NCBI GenBank assembly: GCA_965243385.1 | Contig: CBDEUV010000002.1 | Location: forward strand, 62,001-126,000 | Direction: 5' to 3' | DNA length: 64,000 bases | Source: JANSYA01 sp965243385 | GTDB taxonomy: Bacteria > Spirochaetota > Leptospiria > Leptospirales > Leptonemataceae | Shown: one piece after another, positions 16,602 through 27,720 of the stretch | Numbering within the stretch: position 1 is the stretch's first letter | How the letters are laid out: every line of letters begins with the position of its first letter | Notes under the pieces: generated by a model | Told to the model about the DNA's origin: nothing | Database searches by the model: none | The model's input: the letters and a program-made list of their open reading frames with translations, nothing else | Program-made: the position numbers and the translations under genes

Positions 16602-18698
16602 ATGACCAACATGCGTCCGCAAGCCCTTAATCCGTTATTCGCGCCGCCGACCGCCCTGCCGGGAATCGGCCCACGCCTGGCCAAGCTCGTGGAGCGGGTG
16701 GCGGGGGCGCGGGTGGTGGACCTGTTGTGGCTGCTGCCGGTGGGGCTGATCGACCGACGGTACACGCCCGACGTGGCCGACGCGGAACCGGGGCGGGTGG
16801 CGACGCTGACGGTGACGGTCGACAAGCACCGGCCGGGGGGCGGGCGGTTCAGCCGCGCGCCTTATCGGGTGACCTGTTCCGATGACACCGGGGTGCTGAC
16901 CCTGGTGTTCTTCCACGGGCGGGCCGATTACCTGCAAAAGGTGCTGCCGGAAGGGGCGACGCGGGTGGTCAGCGGCACGGTCGAGCACTACGGCGGCGGG
17001 GTGCAGATGACACACCCGGACTTTATCGCCGCCGAGGACGAACGCGAGGCGATCGAGACGGTGCAGCCGGTATATCCGCTGACCGCCGGGCTGAGCGCCA
17101 AGGTGATGGGCAAGGCGGTGGCTGGGGCGGTGGCGCGGGCGCCGGAGCTGGCGGAGTGGCAGGACGCGGCGTACGCAAAAAAGATGGGGTGGCCGGACTG
17201 GCACACGGCGCTGGTGATGGTGCATGCGCCGGAGGCGGCGACGGACCTGCTGCCGGACACGCTGGCCCGGCGGCGGCTGGCGTACGACGAACTGCTGGCC
17301 AGTCAGTTGGCGATCGCGCTGGTGCGGGCGCGGATGCGCAAACGGCGGGGGCGGCCGATCAAGGGGGACGGGCGTTTGCGGCGCAAGGCGATGGCGGCGC
17401 TCGACTTCAAGCTGACCAACAGCCAGACGCAAGCGATGGCGGAGATCCTTGGCGACATGGCGGCCGAGGTGCGGATGCTGCGGCTGCTGCAAGGGGACGT
17501 GGGCAGCGGCAAGACGGTTGTGGCGCTGCTGGCGATGCTCAATGCGGTGGAGTGCGGGGCGCAAGCGGCGCTGATGGCGCCGACGGAGATCCTGGCGCGG
17601 CAGCACTTCGAGACCATTGAACCGCTGGCGGAAGCGGCCGGGGTGCGGGCGGTGCTGCTGACCGGGCGGCACAAGGGCCGGGCGCGGGCGGGGGTGCTCG
17701 AGGGCCTGGCGAACGGCGAAATCGGCATTGCCGTGGGGACCCATGCGCTGTTCCAAGAGGACGTGGCGTTCCACGACCTGGCGGTGGCGGTGGTCGACGA
17801 ACAACATCGGTTCGGGGTGCATCAGCGGTTGCTGCTGACGACCAAGGGCGCGGCGGTGGACATGCTGCTGATGACAGCGACGCCGATCCCGCGGACCCTG
17901 ACCCTGGCGGCGTACGGCGACCTGGATGAATCCCGGCTGACGGAAAAACCGCCGGGGCGACAGCCGGTGGACACGCGGACGATCCCGCTGGAACGGCTCG
18001 ACGAGGTGATGGCGGCGGTGGGGCGGGCGCTGGACAGCGGCACGAAGGTGTATTGGGTGTGTCCGCTGGTCGAGACCTCCGAAGAAGTGGACGCGGCGGC
18101 GGCGGAAGAACGCTACGCCGAACTGAAGACGCGGTTCGGCGAGCGGGTTGGGATGGTTCACGGGCGGCTGGCCGGGGCCGAGCGGGACAAGGTGATGGCC
18201 GGGTTCGCCGGCGACGGCATCGACCTGTTGGTGGCGACGACGGTGATCGAGGTCGGCGTCAACGTGCCGGAAGCGACGGTGATGGTGGTGGAGGACGCGG
18301 AACGGTTCGGGTTGGCGCAACTGCATCAGCTGCGCGGGCGGATCGGGCGCGGGCACGAACACTCGACCTGCTTGTTGCTGTACGCGACGCCGCTTGGGGA
18401 GACGGCGCGGGCGCGGCTAAAGAAACTGCGGGCGACGGACGACGGGTTCGAGATCGCCGAGGAAGACCTGCGGCTGCGCGGGGCGGGCGACGTCTTGGGG
18501 ACACGGCAGTCGGGACTGCCGGGGTTTCGGCTGGCCGACCTGGCGGTGCACGGCGATTTGCTAGCGACGGCGCGGGACGACGCGCACCTTGTGGTGGCTC
18601 GGGATCCGGAACTGACGAGCGAGCGGGGCGAAGCGCTGCGGGCGCTCTTGTATTTGTTCGAGAGGGACGCAGCCGTACTGACGGCGCGCGCGGGCTAG
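16602..18698 (+). CDS. recG: ATP-dependent DNA helicase RecG
   Basis: Branch-migrating helicase of 698 aa that regresses replication forks. N-terminal wedge/OB domain (GIGPRLAKLVERVAGARVVDLLWLLP, then VTCSDDTGVLTLVFFHG); Walker A GDVGSGKTVVALLA near residue 298; box II VVDEQHRFGVHQ near 399; TATPIPRTL; motif VI QLRGRIGRGHEHS; RecG C-terminal domain. ATG 16602 or the in-frame ATG three codons later are both possible. Divergent from sdhE by 79 bp; its stop overlaps the convergent DUF502 gene through CTAG. Confidence 0.96.
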   Translation: MTNMRPQALNPLFAPPTALPGIGPRLAKLVERVAGARVVDLLWLLPVGLIDRRYTPDVADAEPGRVATLTVTVDKHRPGGGRFSRAPYRVTCSDDTGVLTLVFFHGRADYLQKVLPEGATRVVSGTVEHYGGGVQMTHPDFIAAEDEREAIETVQPVYPLTAGLSAKVMGKAVAGAVARAPELAEWQDAAYAKKMGWPDWHTALVMVHAPEAATDLLPDTLARRRLAYDELLASQLAIALVRARMRKRRGRPIKGDGRLRRKAMAALDFKLTNSQTQAMAEILGDMAAEVRMLRLLQGDVGSGKTVVALLAMLNAVECGAQAALMAPTEILARQHFETIEPLAEAAGVRAVLLTGRHKGRARAGVLEGLANGEIGIAVGTHALFQEDVAFHDLAVAVVDEQHRFGVHQRLLLTTKGAAVDMLLMTATPIPRTLTLAAYGDLDESRLTEKPPGRQPVDTRTIPLERLDEVMAAVGRALDSGTKVYWVCPLVETSEEVDAAAAEERYAELKTRFGERVGMVHGRLAGAERDKVMAGFAGDGIDLLVATTVIEVGVNVPEATVMVVEDAERFGLAQLHQLRGRIGRGHEHSTCLLLYATPLGETARARLKKLRATDDGFEIAEEDLRLRGAGDVLGTRQSGLPGFRLADLAVHGDLLATARDDAHLVVARDPELTSERGEALRALLYLFERDAAVLTARAG

Positions 18699-19513
18699 TC
18701 CTTGCCGGCGGCGATGAGTTCCTGGGGCGGGGTGACGGCGGTGTCGTCGGCGCGGGCGCGGGCGGCGGCTTCCTCGGGGCGGAGGACGGCGGAGTTGGGG
18801 TCGTCGACGCTGATGATGCGCTTGATGCGCTTTAAGTCATCGGGGCGATTGTCGGGCGGGGTGACGATGCCGCCGGAAATGATCATCTTGGCGCCCTCCT
18901 CCACCGACATGCTGAGGAAAATCAGGTCGCGGCGGGGGAAGAACAGCAGAAAACCCGACGTGGGGTTGGGGGTGGTCGGCAGGAAGACGTTGACGAGATC
19001 GTCCTCGGAGAGGTTCTGGACCTCGCCCTCGGTGTGGCTGGTGACAAAGCCCAGGGCCCAGATGCCGCGGCGCGGGTATTCCAGCAGGACGACCTGGCGA
19101 AAGGCCTGGGACTTCTGGGCGAGGATGGTGTGGAAGATCTGCTTGGTGGCGCCATAGACGCTGCGCACCACCGGGACCCGGTCCATGATGCGTTCGGACA
19201 GGCGCACGAGGGTGCGGCCCAAGAAGACGGTGGTCAGGGCACCGATGGCGGTGAGCAGGCCAATAAGGACAACGAGGCCGACGCCGGGAACGCCGAACGG
19301 CAGGTAGGTGTTGGGGTTGTAGACGGCGGGGATCCAAGGGGTAACCCGGGCGTCGATGAAGCCGAGGACCTGCCAGGCGACAAAAAAGGTGATGGCGATG
19401 GGCGCGGTGACGAGGACGCCAGCGATGAAGTTGGCGCGCAGACGGGCGCCGACGCTTCGGTGGTGGCGGCCGTCGTCGTGGGGGTCTTCAGGGTGGCTGC
19501 GCGATGGATTCAT
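18695..19513 (-). CDS. DUF502 family membrane protein
   Basis: 272 aa inner-membrane protein of unknown function. Two transmembrane segments (FIAGVLVTAPIAITFFVAWQVLG and GVGLVVLIGLLTAIGALTT) are followed by the conserved DUF502 core: RVPVVRSVYGATKQIFHTI, FRQVVLLEYPRRGIWALGF, VNVFLPTTPNPTSGFLLFFP and MSVEEGAKMIISGGIV. The C-terminal tail is charged. Convergent with recG, sharing a four-base CTAG stop overlap. Confidence 0.9.
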   Translation of the reverse strand: MNPSRSHPEDPHDDGRHHRSVGARLRANFIAGVLVTAPIAITFFVAWQVLGFIDARVTPWIPAVYNPNTYLPFGVPGVGLVVLIGLLTAIGALTTVFLGRTLVRLSERIMDRVPVVRSVYGATKQIFHTILAQKSQAFRQVVLLEYPRRGIWALGFVTSHTEGEVQNLSEDDLVNVFLPTTPNPTSGFLLFFPRRDLIFLSMSVEEGAKMIISGGIVTPPDNRPDDLKRIKRIISVDDPNSAVLRPEEAAARARADDTAVTPPQELIAAGKD

Positions 19514-19558
19514 AGTGCCAAGGGCCTCAACGCTCTCCCTGATTTCATCATATAGGTG

Positions 19559-19578
19559 GTAGTTTACCGAAAAACTAC
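19559..19578. promoter_or_regulatory. Inverted repeat upstream of SDR gene
   Basis: GTAGTTT at 19559-19565 and AAACTAC at 19572-19578 form a perfect 7-bp palindrome with a six-base spacer in the 98-bp divergent region between the DUF502 and SDR genes. It could be an operator or a 5'-UTR hairpin; the sequence alone does not decide. Confidence 0.4.
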
Positions 19579-19611
19579 GAACGTGCGGGTTTCGGTTTTG
19601 GGAGGAATTTT

Positions 19612-20370
19612 ATGCGGTTGGCGGGCAAATCGGCGGTTGTGACGGGGGCCGGATCGGGGTTCGGCGCCGGCATCGCGCGGCGGTTCGCCGCCGAAGGGGC
19701 CGCGGTGGTGGTTAACGATATCGACGCGGCCGGTGGCCAGCGGGTGGCCGACGAGATCGCCAACGACGGCGGGCGGGCGACCTTCGTCGCCGCCGACGTG
19801 GGCGACGGCGACGCCACGAAGGCGCTGGTCGACGCCGCGGTGGATGCCCACGGCGGGCTCGACATCATGGTCAACAACGCCGGGGTGGCGCAGGTCGCGG
19901 GGCCGCTGCTCGACGTCGACGAGGCGACGTTCGACCGGATTTTCCGGGTCAACGTGAAGGCGCTGTATTGGTCGGCGCAGCACGTGGTGCCGGTGTTCCG
20001 CGCCCAGGGCGGCGGGGTGATCCTGAACACGGCGTCGACGGCGGCGCTACGGCCGCGGCCGGGGCTGGTCTGGTACAACGCGAGCAAAGGGGCCGTGGTG
20101 ACCATGACCAAAGCAATGGCGGTGGAGTTGGCGCCCGACAAGATCCGGGTCAATGCGCTGGCGCCGGTGGCGGGGGAGACGGCGCTGCTCGGGGCATTTA
20201 TGGGCGGAGAAGTGACTCCAGAGGCGCGGCAGCGGTTTGTCGACACCATCCCGCTGGGCCGGCTGAGCACGCCGGAGGACATCGCCGACGCGGCGCTGTA
20301 CCTGGTGTCGGAAGAAGCGAAGTTCATTACCGGGGTGTGCCTGGAAGTCGACGGCGGCCGGTGTGTTTAG
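19612..20370 (+). CDS. Short-chain dehydrogenase/reductase
   Basis: NAD(P)-dependent classical SDR of 252 aa; substrate unknown. Cofactor motif TGAGSGFGAGIARR near residue 12, NNAGV near 88, catalytic serine in NTASTAA, and the YNASK catalytic Tyr/Lys pair near residue 152. D36 in NDIDAAG after the second beta strand suggests NAD preference. The ribosome-binding site GGGAGGAATTTT is strong. It overlaps the next small secreted-protein gene by 8 bp. Confidence 0.9.
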   Translation: MRLAGKSAVVTGAGSGFGAGIARRFAAEGAAVVVNDIDAAGGQRVADEIANDGGRATFVAADVGDGDATKALVDAAVDAHGGLDIMVNNAGVAQVAGPLLDVDEATFDRIFRVNVKALYWSAQHVVPVFRAQGGGVILNTASTAALRPRPGLVWYNASKGAVVTMTKAMAVELAPDKIRVNALAPVAGETALLGAFMGGEVTPEARQRFVDTIPLGRLSTPEDIADAALYLVSEEAKFITGVCLEVDGGRCV

Positions 20371-20752
20371 GGCGGCGGCCGTCGTTGCGGCGCTGCTGGG
20401 GGCGGCCGGGCCGGCGGTAGCGCAGGACAACCCCGGCGTGGTGATGGAGCGGCACCTGCTGGGGCAGCTTGATACCTGGGTGGCGGAAGGCGGCGATTTA
20501 AGCCAAGTGGCGAACACCTTGGCGCCAACATGCTCGCAACTGGCGGTGCTGATCGCGACGGAGGCGGAGCGGGACGGGTTCCTCAACACCAACCGCGAGG
20601 AATACAACCTGCGGGTCGACGTGTGCACCAAGATCACGATGCACCGAGTGCACCCGCAGCCGGAATTCGGCGACCCGCGGATGATGTCGCTGGTGTGCGA
20701 CCGGGGCCTGCCGCTGTACCAGCGGCTGTGCCGGCAGGGCGGCTTCCGCTAG
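20363..20752 (+). CDS. Small secreted hypothetical protein
   Basis: 129 aa beginning at a GTG inside the SDR gene. A signal peptide (residues 1 to about 21, ending AVA-Q) precedes a 108-residue mature domain with four cysteines (APTCSQL, DVCTKI, LVCDRG, RLCRQGG), suggesting two periplasmic disulfides. I do not recognise the family. Probably translationally coupled to the SDR gene. Its TAG overlaps the convergent DUF2160 gene stop through CTAG. Confidence 0.7.
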   Translation: MFRAAAVVAALLGAAGPAVAQDNPGVVMERHLLGQLDTWVAEGGDLSQVANTLAPTCSQLAVLIATEAERDGFLNTNREEYNLRVDVCTKITMHRVHPQPEFGDPRMMSLVCDRGLPLYQRLCRQGGFR

Positions 20753-21030
20753 ACCCAGCGAAAGACGGCGACGGCGTAGATCAGGGAAATGACGATGCCG
20801 CCGTAGAGGGGCGGGCCGGCGAGGCCGAGCCACGCCAGGTTGATGAAGGCGCTGCCGAGCAAGGATATGAACAGGCGGTCGCCGCGGGTGGTGTCGAGGC
20901 GGAGGATACCGCGGCGCGGGTTGCCGCCGGGGTCGCGGATTTCCCACACGACCATGCCGGCGAGGGTCAGGGCGATGAAGGCAAAGAACGCGGCGGTCTG
21001 CCAAGTCCAGGCCATCCAGGCGAGATCCAT
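20749..21030 (-). CDS. glpU: DUF2160 small membrane protein of glycerol ABC transporter (GlpU-like)
   Basis: 93 aa integral membrane protein with two or three helices (AAFFAFIALTLAGMVVWEI, LLGSAFINLAWLGL, YGGIVISLIYAVAVF). The WEIRDPGGNPRRGILRLDTTRGDRLF loop is characteristic of the DUF2160 protein encoded with the rhizobial glpSTPQUV glycerol transporter. Its function in the transporter is not established. It lies 19 bp downstream of glpQ as the last gene of this operon in the window; glpK is not present. Confidence 0.82.
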   Translation of the reverse strand: MDLAWMAWTWQTAAFFAFIALTLAGMVVWEIRDPGGNPRRGILRLDTTRGDRLFISLLGSAFINLAWLGLAGPPLYGGIVISLIYAVAVFRWV

Positions 21031-21049
21031 CTAGTCCTCCCCTCCCCTG

Positions 21050-22709
<1,660 letters not shown>

Positions 22710-22713
<4 letters not shown>

Positions 22714-23792
22714 GCCGACGCCTCCCCTTCAACACGCCAACCGTCGGCGTAGAGGCCGGTGAAGGCCGGGTCGAACTGGACAAAGGCGGTGCCGGACGGG
22801 ACGTCGGCTTGCTCGCCGATCAGCACGTTGAGGCGGATTGCATCGTGGGTCGCCTCGACAATGCGGTAGCGGCCGGCGTCGCTGACCTTGGTGATGTTGA
22901 CGGGCAAGCCGGCCTCGGCAAAGCGGACGTATTCCGGGCGGACGCCGACCTCGATGCGCTGGCCGGGGCTGACGCCGCCGGCGGCATCGGCCTTGACCAC
23001 CGGGCAGCCGTCGACCGTGGCGACGCCGTCGGTGACCTCGCAGGGCAAAACGTTCATGCCGGGGGAGCCGATGAAATGGCCGACGAAGGTGTGCTGGGGG
23101 CGTTCGAACAGGTCGACGGGGGTGCCGATCTGGACGACGGTGCCCTCGTGCATGACGACGACGGTGTCGGCGAAGGTCAGCGCCTCGGTCTGGTCGTGGG
23201 TGACGTAGATCATGGTGACGTTGATGCGCTGGTGCAGCTCCTTGAGCTTGGAGCGCAATTGCCACTTGAGGTGGGGGTCGATGACGGTCAGGGGCTCGTC
23301 GAACATGATGACGTTGACGTCGGAGCGGACGAGGCCGCGGCCGAGGGAGATCTTCTGCTTGCCGTCGGCGGTGAGGCCGGCGGCGCGGCGGTCGAGCATA
23401 TCGTCGAGTTCGAGGATGTCGGCGATTTCGGCGACGCGGGTGGCGATCTCGGCGTCGGCCATGCCGCGGTTGCGCAGGGGGAACGCCAGGTTCTCGCGCA
23501 CGGTCATGGTGTCGTAGACAACGGGGAACTGGAACACCTGGGCGATGTTGCGGTCGCTGGGCTGGGTGTCGGTGACGTCGGTGCCGCCGAACAGGACCTG
23601 GCCCTCGCTGGGCCGGATAAGGCCGGAGATGATGTTGAGCAGGGTCGTCTTGCCGCAGCCGGAGGGCCCGAGCAGGGCGTAGGCGCCGCCGTCGGCCCAA
23701 TCGACGTTGAGTTCCTTCAAGGCCCAGTCGTCGGGGCCGGACGGGGCGGCAAGGTAGCTGTGGCGCAGGTGCTGGAGGGTGATCTTGGCCAT
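22710..23792 (-). CDS. glpT: Glycerol ABC transporter ATPase GlpT (atypical signature motif)
   Basis: 360 aa nucleotide-binding subunit with a canonical Walker A GPSGCGKTTLLN, a Q-loop in VFQFPVVYDTMTV, Walker B NVIMFDEPL and switch His in VTHDQ. The ABC signature is not LSGGQ but LTADGKQKISLGRGL, the divergent form seen in this transporter's paired ATPases. A C-terminal TOBE/MOP-like region (IEVGVRPEYVRF) follows. ATG 23792 overlaps the glpS stop as TGATG. It likely pairs with GlpS in an asymmetric ATPase dimer. Confidence 0.88.
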
Positions 23793-24907
23793 CAGGCGGT
23801 CAGCTTCTCGGGCGAGCCCGCGGTGGCGGGGCCGTTGGTGGGCGCGGCGATCAAGGCGCCGGCGTCGTCGAAGTACAGGCAGGCGGCGGTGTTGACATGG
23901 AACTTGGCGTCGGCGCCGACCTGCATGGCGTGGATGCCGTGGGACTGGGAGACCCAGTTGAGGTCGTGGTGGGTAAAGTGGATGACGCTTTCGGAGCCGC
24001 TGAGCTCGGTGATCTGGATTTGGCCGACGAGTTCGGTGGTGGCGCCGTCCACAGCGCCGGCGGTGATCTCGTGGGGCCGGATGCCGACCTGGTAGTTGCC
24101 GTCGGGGCGGTCGCGCAGGGCCGCGGGGACGGACCAGGACACGGCCGCGCTGAGGGTCATGCGGTCGCCCTGCTTGACGATGGGGGCGATGTTGATGGGC
24201 GGGTCGGAGAAGACGCGGGCGGTGACGACATCCTTGGGGCGGCGGTAGACGTCGGAGGTCGGGCCGAACTGGGTGATGCGGCCCTCTTGCACCGCGGCGG
24301 TGTGGCCGCCGAGGAGCAGCGCTTCCATGGGTTCGCTGGTGGCGTAGACGACGGTGCACTTGCGGTCGGCGAACAGCTTAGGCAGTTCGTCGCGCAGTTC
24401 CTCGCGGAGCTTGAAGTCGAGGTTGGCGAGGGGTTCGTCGAGGAGAATGAGTTCGGCGTCCTTGACCAGGGCGCGGGCCAGCGCGGTGCGCTGCTGTTGA
24501 CCGCCGGACAACTCGGCGGGGTTGCGGTCGAGCAGCGGCGACAGGCGCAGGAGTTCGGCGACGGCGCCGACGCGGTCCTTGATCTGGGCCTTCGGCGCAC
24601 GGGCGACGCGCAACGGCGAGGCGATGTTTTCGTAAACGCTGAGGCTGGGGTAGTTGATGAACTGCTGATGCACCATGGAGACGTTGCGGCGCTGAACCGA
24701 GACGCCGGTGACGTCGATGCCGTTGAACCAAACTTGGCCGGAGGTCGGGCGCTCGAGGCCGCCCATGAGCTGCATCAGGGTGGTCTTGCCGGCCAAGGTG
24801 GTGCCGAGCAGGACGTTGAACCCGGTCGGGGCCAAGGCGACGCTGGTTTGGTAGATGTGGGTGTCGCCGCCGACGCGTTTGACGACGTCCCGTAGCTCCA
24901 GACTCAC
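23792..24907 (-). CDS. glpS: Glycerol ABC transporter ATPase GlpS (atypical Walker A)
   Basis: 371 aa ATP-binding subunit. Walker A is GTTLAGKTTLMQ, departing from the GPSGSGKST norm but keeping GKT; the signature AELSGGQQQRTALARAL and Walker B LILLDEPLANLD are canonical; the usual switch histidine region reads YATSEPMEALLLGGH, where the family HD is replaced by SE. Start is GTG 24907, with GGGGGAG nine to ten bases upstream; the in-frame TTG 24928 is less likely. The two ATPases thus have complementary defects typical of this transporter. Confidence 0.87.
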   Translation of the reverse strand: MSLELRDVVKRVGGDTHIYQTSVALAPTGFNVLLGTTLAGKTTLMQLMGGLERPTSGQVWFNGIDVTGVSVQRRNVSMVHQQFINYPSLSVYENIASPLRVARAPKAQIKDRVGAVAELLRLSPLLDRNPAELSGGQQQRTALARALVKDAELILLDEPLANLDFKLREELRDELPKLFADRKCTVVYATSEPMEALLLGGHTAAVQEGRITQFGPTSDVYRRPKDVVTARVFSDPPINIAPIVKQGDRMTLSAAVSWSVPAALRDRPDGNYQVGIRPHEITAGAVDGATTELVGQIQITELSGSESVIHFTHHDLNWVSQSHGIHAMQVGADAKFHVNTAACLYFDDAGALIAAPTNGPATAGSPEKLTA

Positions 24908-24926
24908 GGCTGAAAGCTCCCCCGAC

Positions 24927-24972
24927 AAAAAGCAAGCACGCCGGCCCGGACGGCGTGCGCCATCCGGGCCGG
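24927..24972 (-). terminator. Intra-operon hairpin after glpV
   Basis: CCGGCCCGGA (24941-24950) and TCCGGGCCGG (24963-24972) form a perfect 10-bp stem with a 12-nt loop; a T5 run follows on the minus strand at 24931-24927, ten bases past the stem. It sits between glpV and glpS, where leaky terminators or 3'-stabilising hairpins commonly raise binding-protein expression over that of the membrane subunits. Confidence 0.65.
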
Positions 24973-24988
24973 TCGCGTTAACCGACTG

Positions 24989-26725
<1,737 letters not shown>

Positions 26726-26874
26726 GCTTGGTCCTCCCTCACTTGTTTTCACGATGTGTTTATTGAGGGCATGCTTTAGTGAACCAAAACGAATGTCAAT
26801 CGAAAACTCCGTTGACCGGCGGGCCGTAGAGGACGACGTTGATCGTTGGAGAAACAGGGCAAACCGGTAACGCC
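26726..26874. promoter_or_regulatory. glpV/glpR divergent control region with operator-like motifs
   Basis: Contains AAAACGAAT at 26786-26794 and TCGAAAAC at 26800-26807 flanking TGTCAA (26794-26799), which on the minus strand is a perfect TTGACA -35 hexamer directed toward glpV; no strong -10 is seen at the expected spacing. The AACGAA/TTCGTT element recurs before glpD, as expected for a DeoR-family (GlpR) operator. Regulation is inferred. Confidence 0.55.
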
Positions 26875-27645
26875 ATGGAACCGCTGACGCCGCGACAAAC
26901 GGACATCGTGATGCTGGCGCGCACGCGCGGGCGGGTGAACGTCGATGACCTGGCACAGCACTTCGGCGTCACCGAGCAGACGATCCGCAAGGACCTCAAC
27001 GACTTAGGTCGGCGGGGCATTCTGCAGCGCTACCACGGCGGCGCGGCGCTGGTGTCGGGGGTGGCGAACTTCGGCTACGAAGCGCGGCGGCAGTTGGCGC
27101 AGGAGGAAAAGCGGCGGATCGGGCTGAAGGCGGCATCGCTGATCCCGGACCGGTCGTCGCTGCTGATCAACATCGGCACGACGGCAGAGCAAGTGGCGAT
27201 GGCGTTGAGCGGCAAACAGCAGCTGATGGTGATCACCAACAACATCAACGCGGCGCACATCCTGCAAGGGTTCGAGGAGATCGAGGTGATCGTCGCGGGC
27301 GGGGTGCTGCGGCATGCCGACGGCGGCATCGTCGGCGAGGCGACGGTGGACTTTATCCGGCAGTTCCGGGTCGACTACGCGGTGGTGGGGACGTCGGCGA
27401 TCGACGGGGACGGCACGCTGCTGGACTATGACTACCGGGAGGTGCGGGTGGCGCGGGCGATCCTGGAATGCGCGCGGCGGACGATCCTGGTGGCCGACCG
27501 GATGAAACTGGAACGCGCGGCGCCCGTGCGGATCGGTCATATTTCCCAGATCGACTGCTTTGTCACGGATGCGCCGTTGCCGCCGCGATTGGCGGCAATC
27601 TGCCGGGAAAACGCGGTGAGCGTAGAGGTGGCGGGGGCCGACTGA
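26875..27645 (+). CDS. glpR: DeoR-family glycerol regulon repressor GlpR
   Basis: 256 aa transcriptional regulator. N-terminal DeoR helix-turn-helix (MEPLTPRQTDIVMLAR, VDDLAQHFGVTEQTIRKDLNDL) followed by the sugar-phosphate sensor domain with INIGTTAEQVAMAL and VGTSAIDGDGTLLDYDYREV. Expected to bind glycerol-3-phosphate and derepress the flanking genes. ATG 26875 matches the family N terminus; the TTG at 26839 adds 12 unlikely residues. Divergent from glpV, 75 bp upstream of glpD. Confidence 0.9.
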   Translation: MEPLTPRQTDIVMLARTRGRVNVDDLAQHFGVTEQTIRKDLNDLGRRGILQRYHGGAALVSGVANFGYEARRQLAQEEKRRIGLKAASLIPDRSSLLINIGTTAEQVAMALSGKQQLMVITNNINAAHILQGFEEIEVIVAGGVLRHADGGIVGEATVDFIRQFRVDYAVVGTSAIDGDGTLLDYDYREVRVARAILECARRTILVADRMKLERAAPVRIGHISQIDCFVTDAPLPPRLAAICRENAVSVEVAGAD

Positions 27646-27668
27646 GATCCGACTTGCGATTGAGAGCA

Positions 27669-27704
27669 CTTTCGTTAATCTTCGAATACGGCTGAAAACG
27701 AAAA
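27669..27704 (+). promoter_or_regulatory. Operator-like inverted repeat before glpD
   Basis: CTTTCGTTAA at 27669-27678 and AAAACGAAAA at 27695-27704 give the inverted pair TTTCGTT...AACGAAA, with a further TTCGAA at 27681-27686 between them. The same AACGAA core occurs twice before glpV. A DeoR-type GlpR site is the simplest reading; no footprint evidence. Confidence 0.5.
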
Positions 27705-27720
27705 TGGCAACAGGGGAGCG

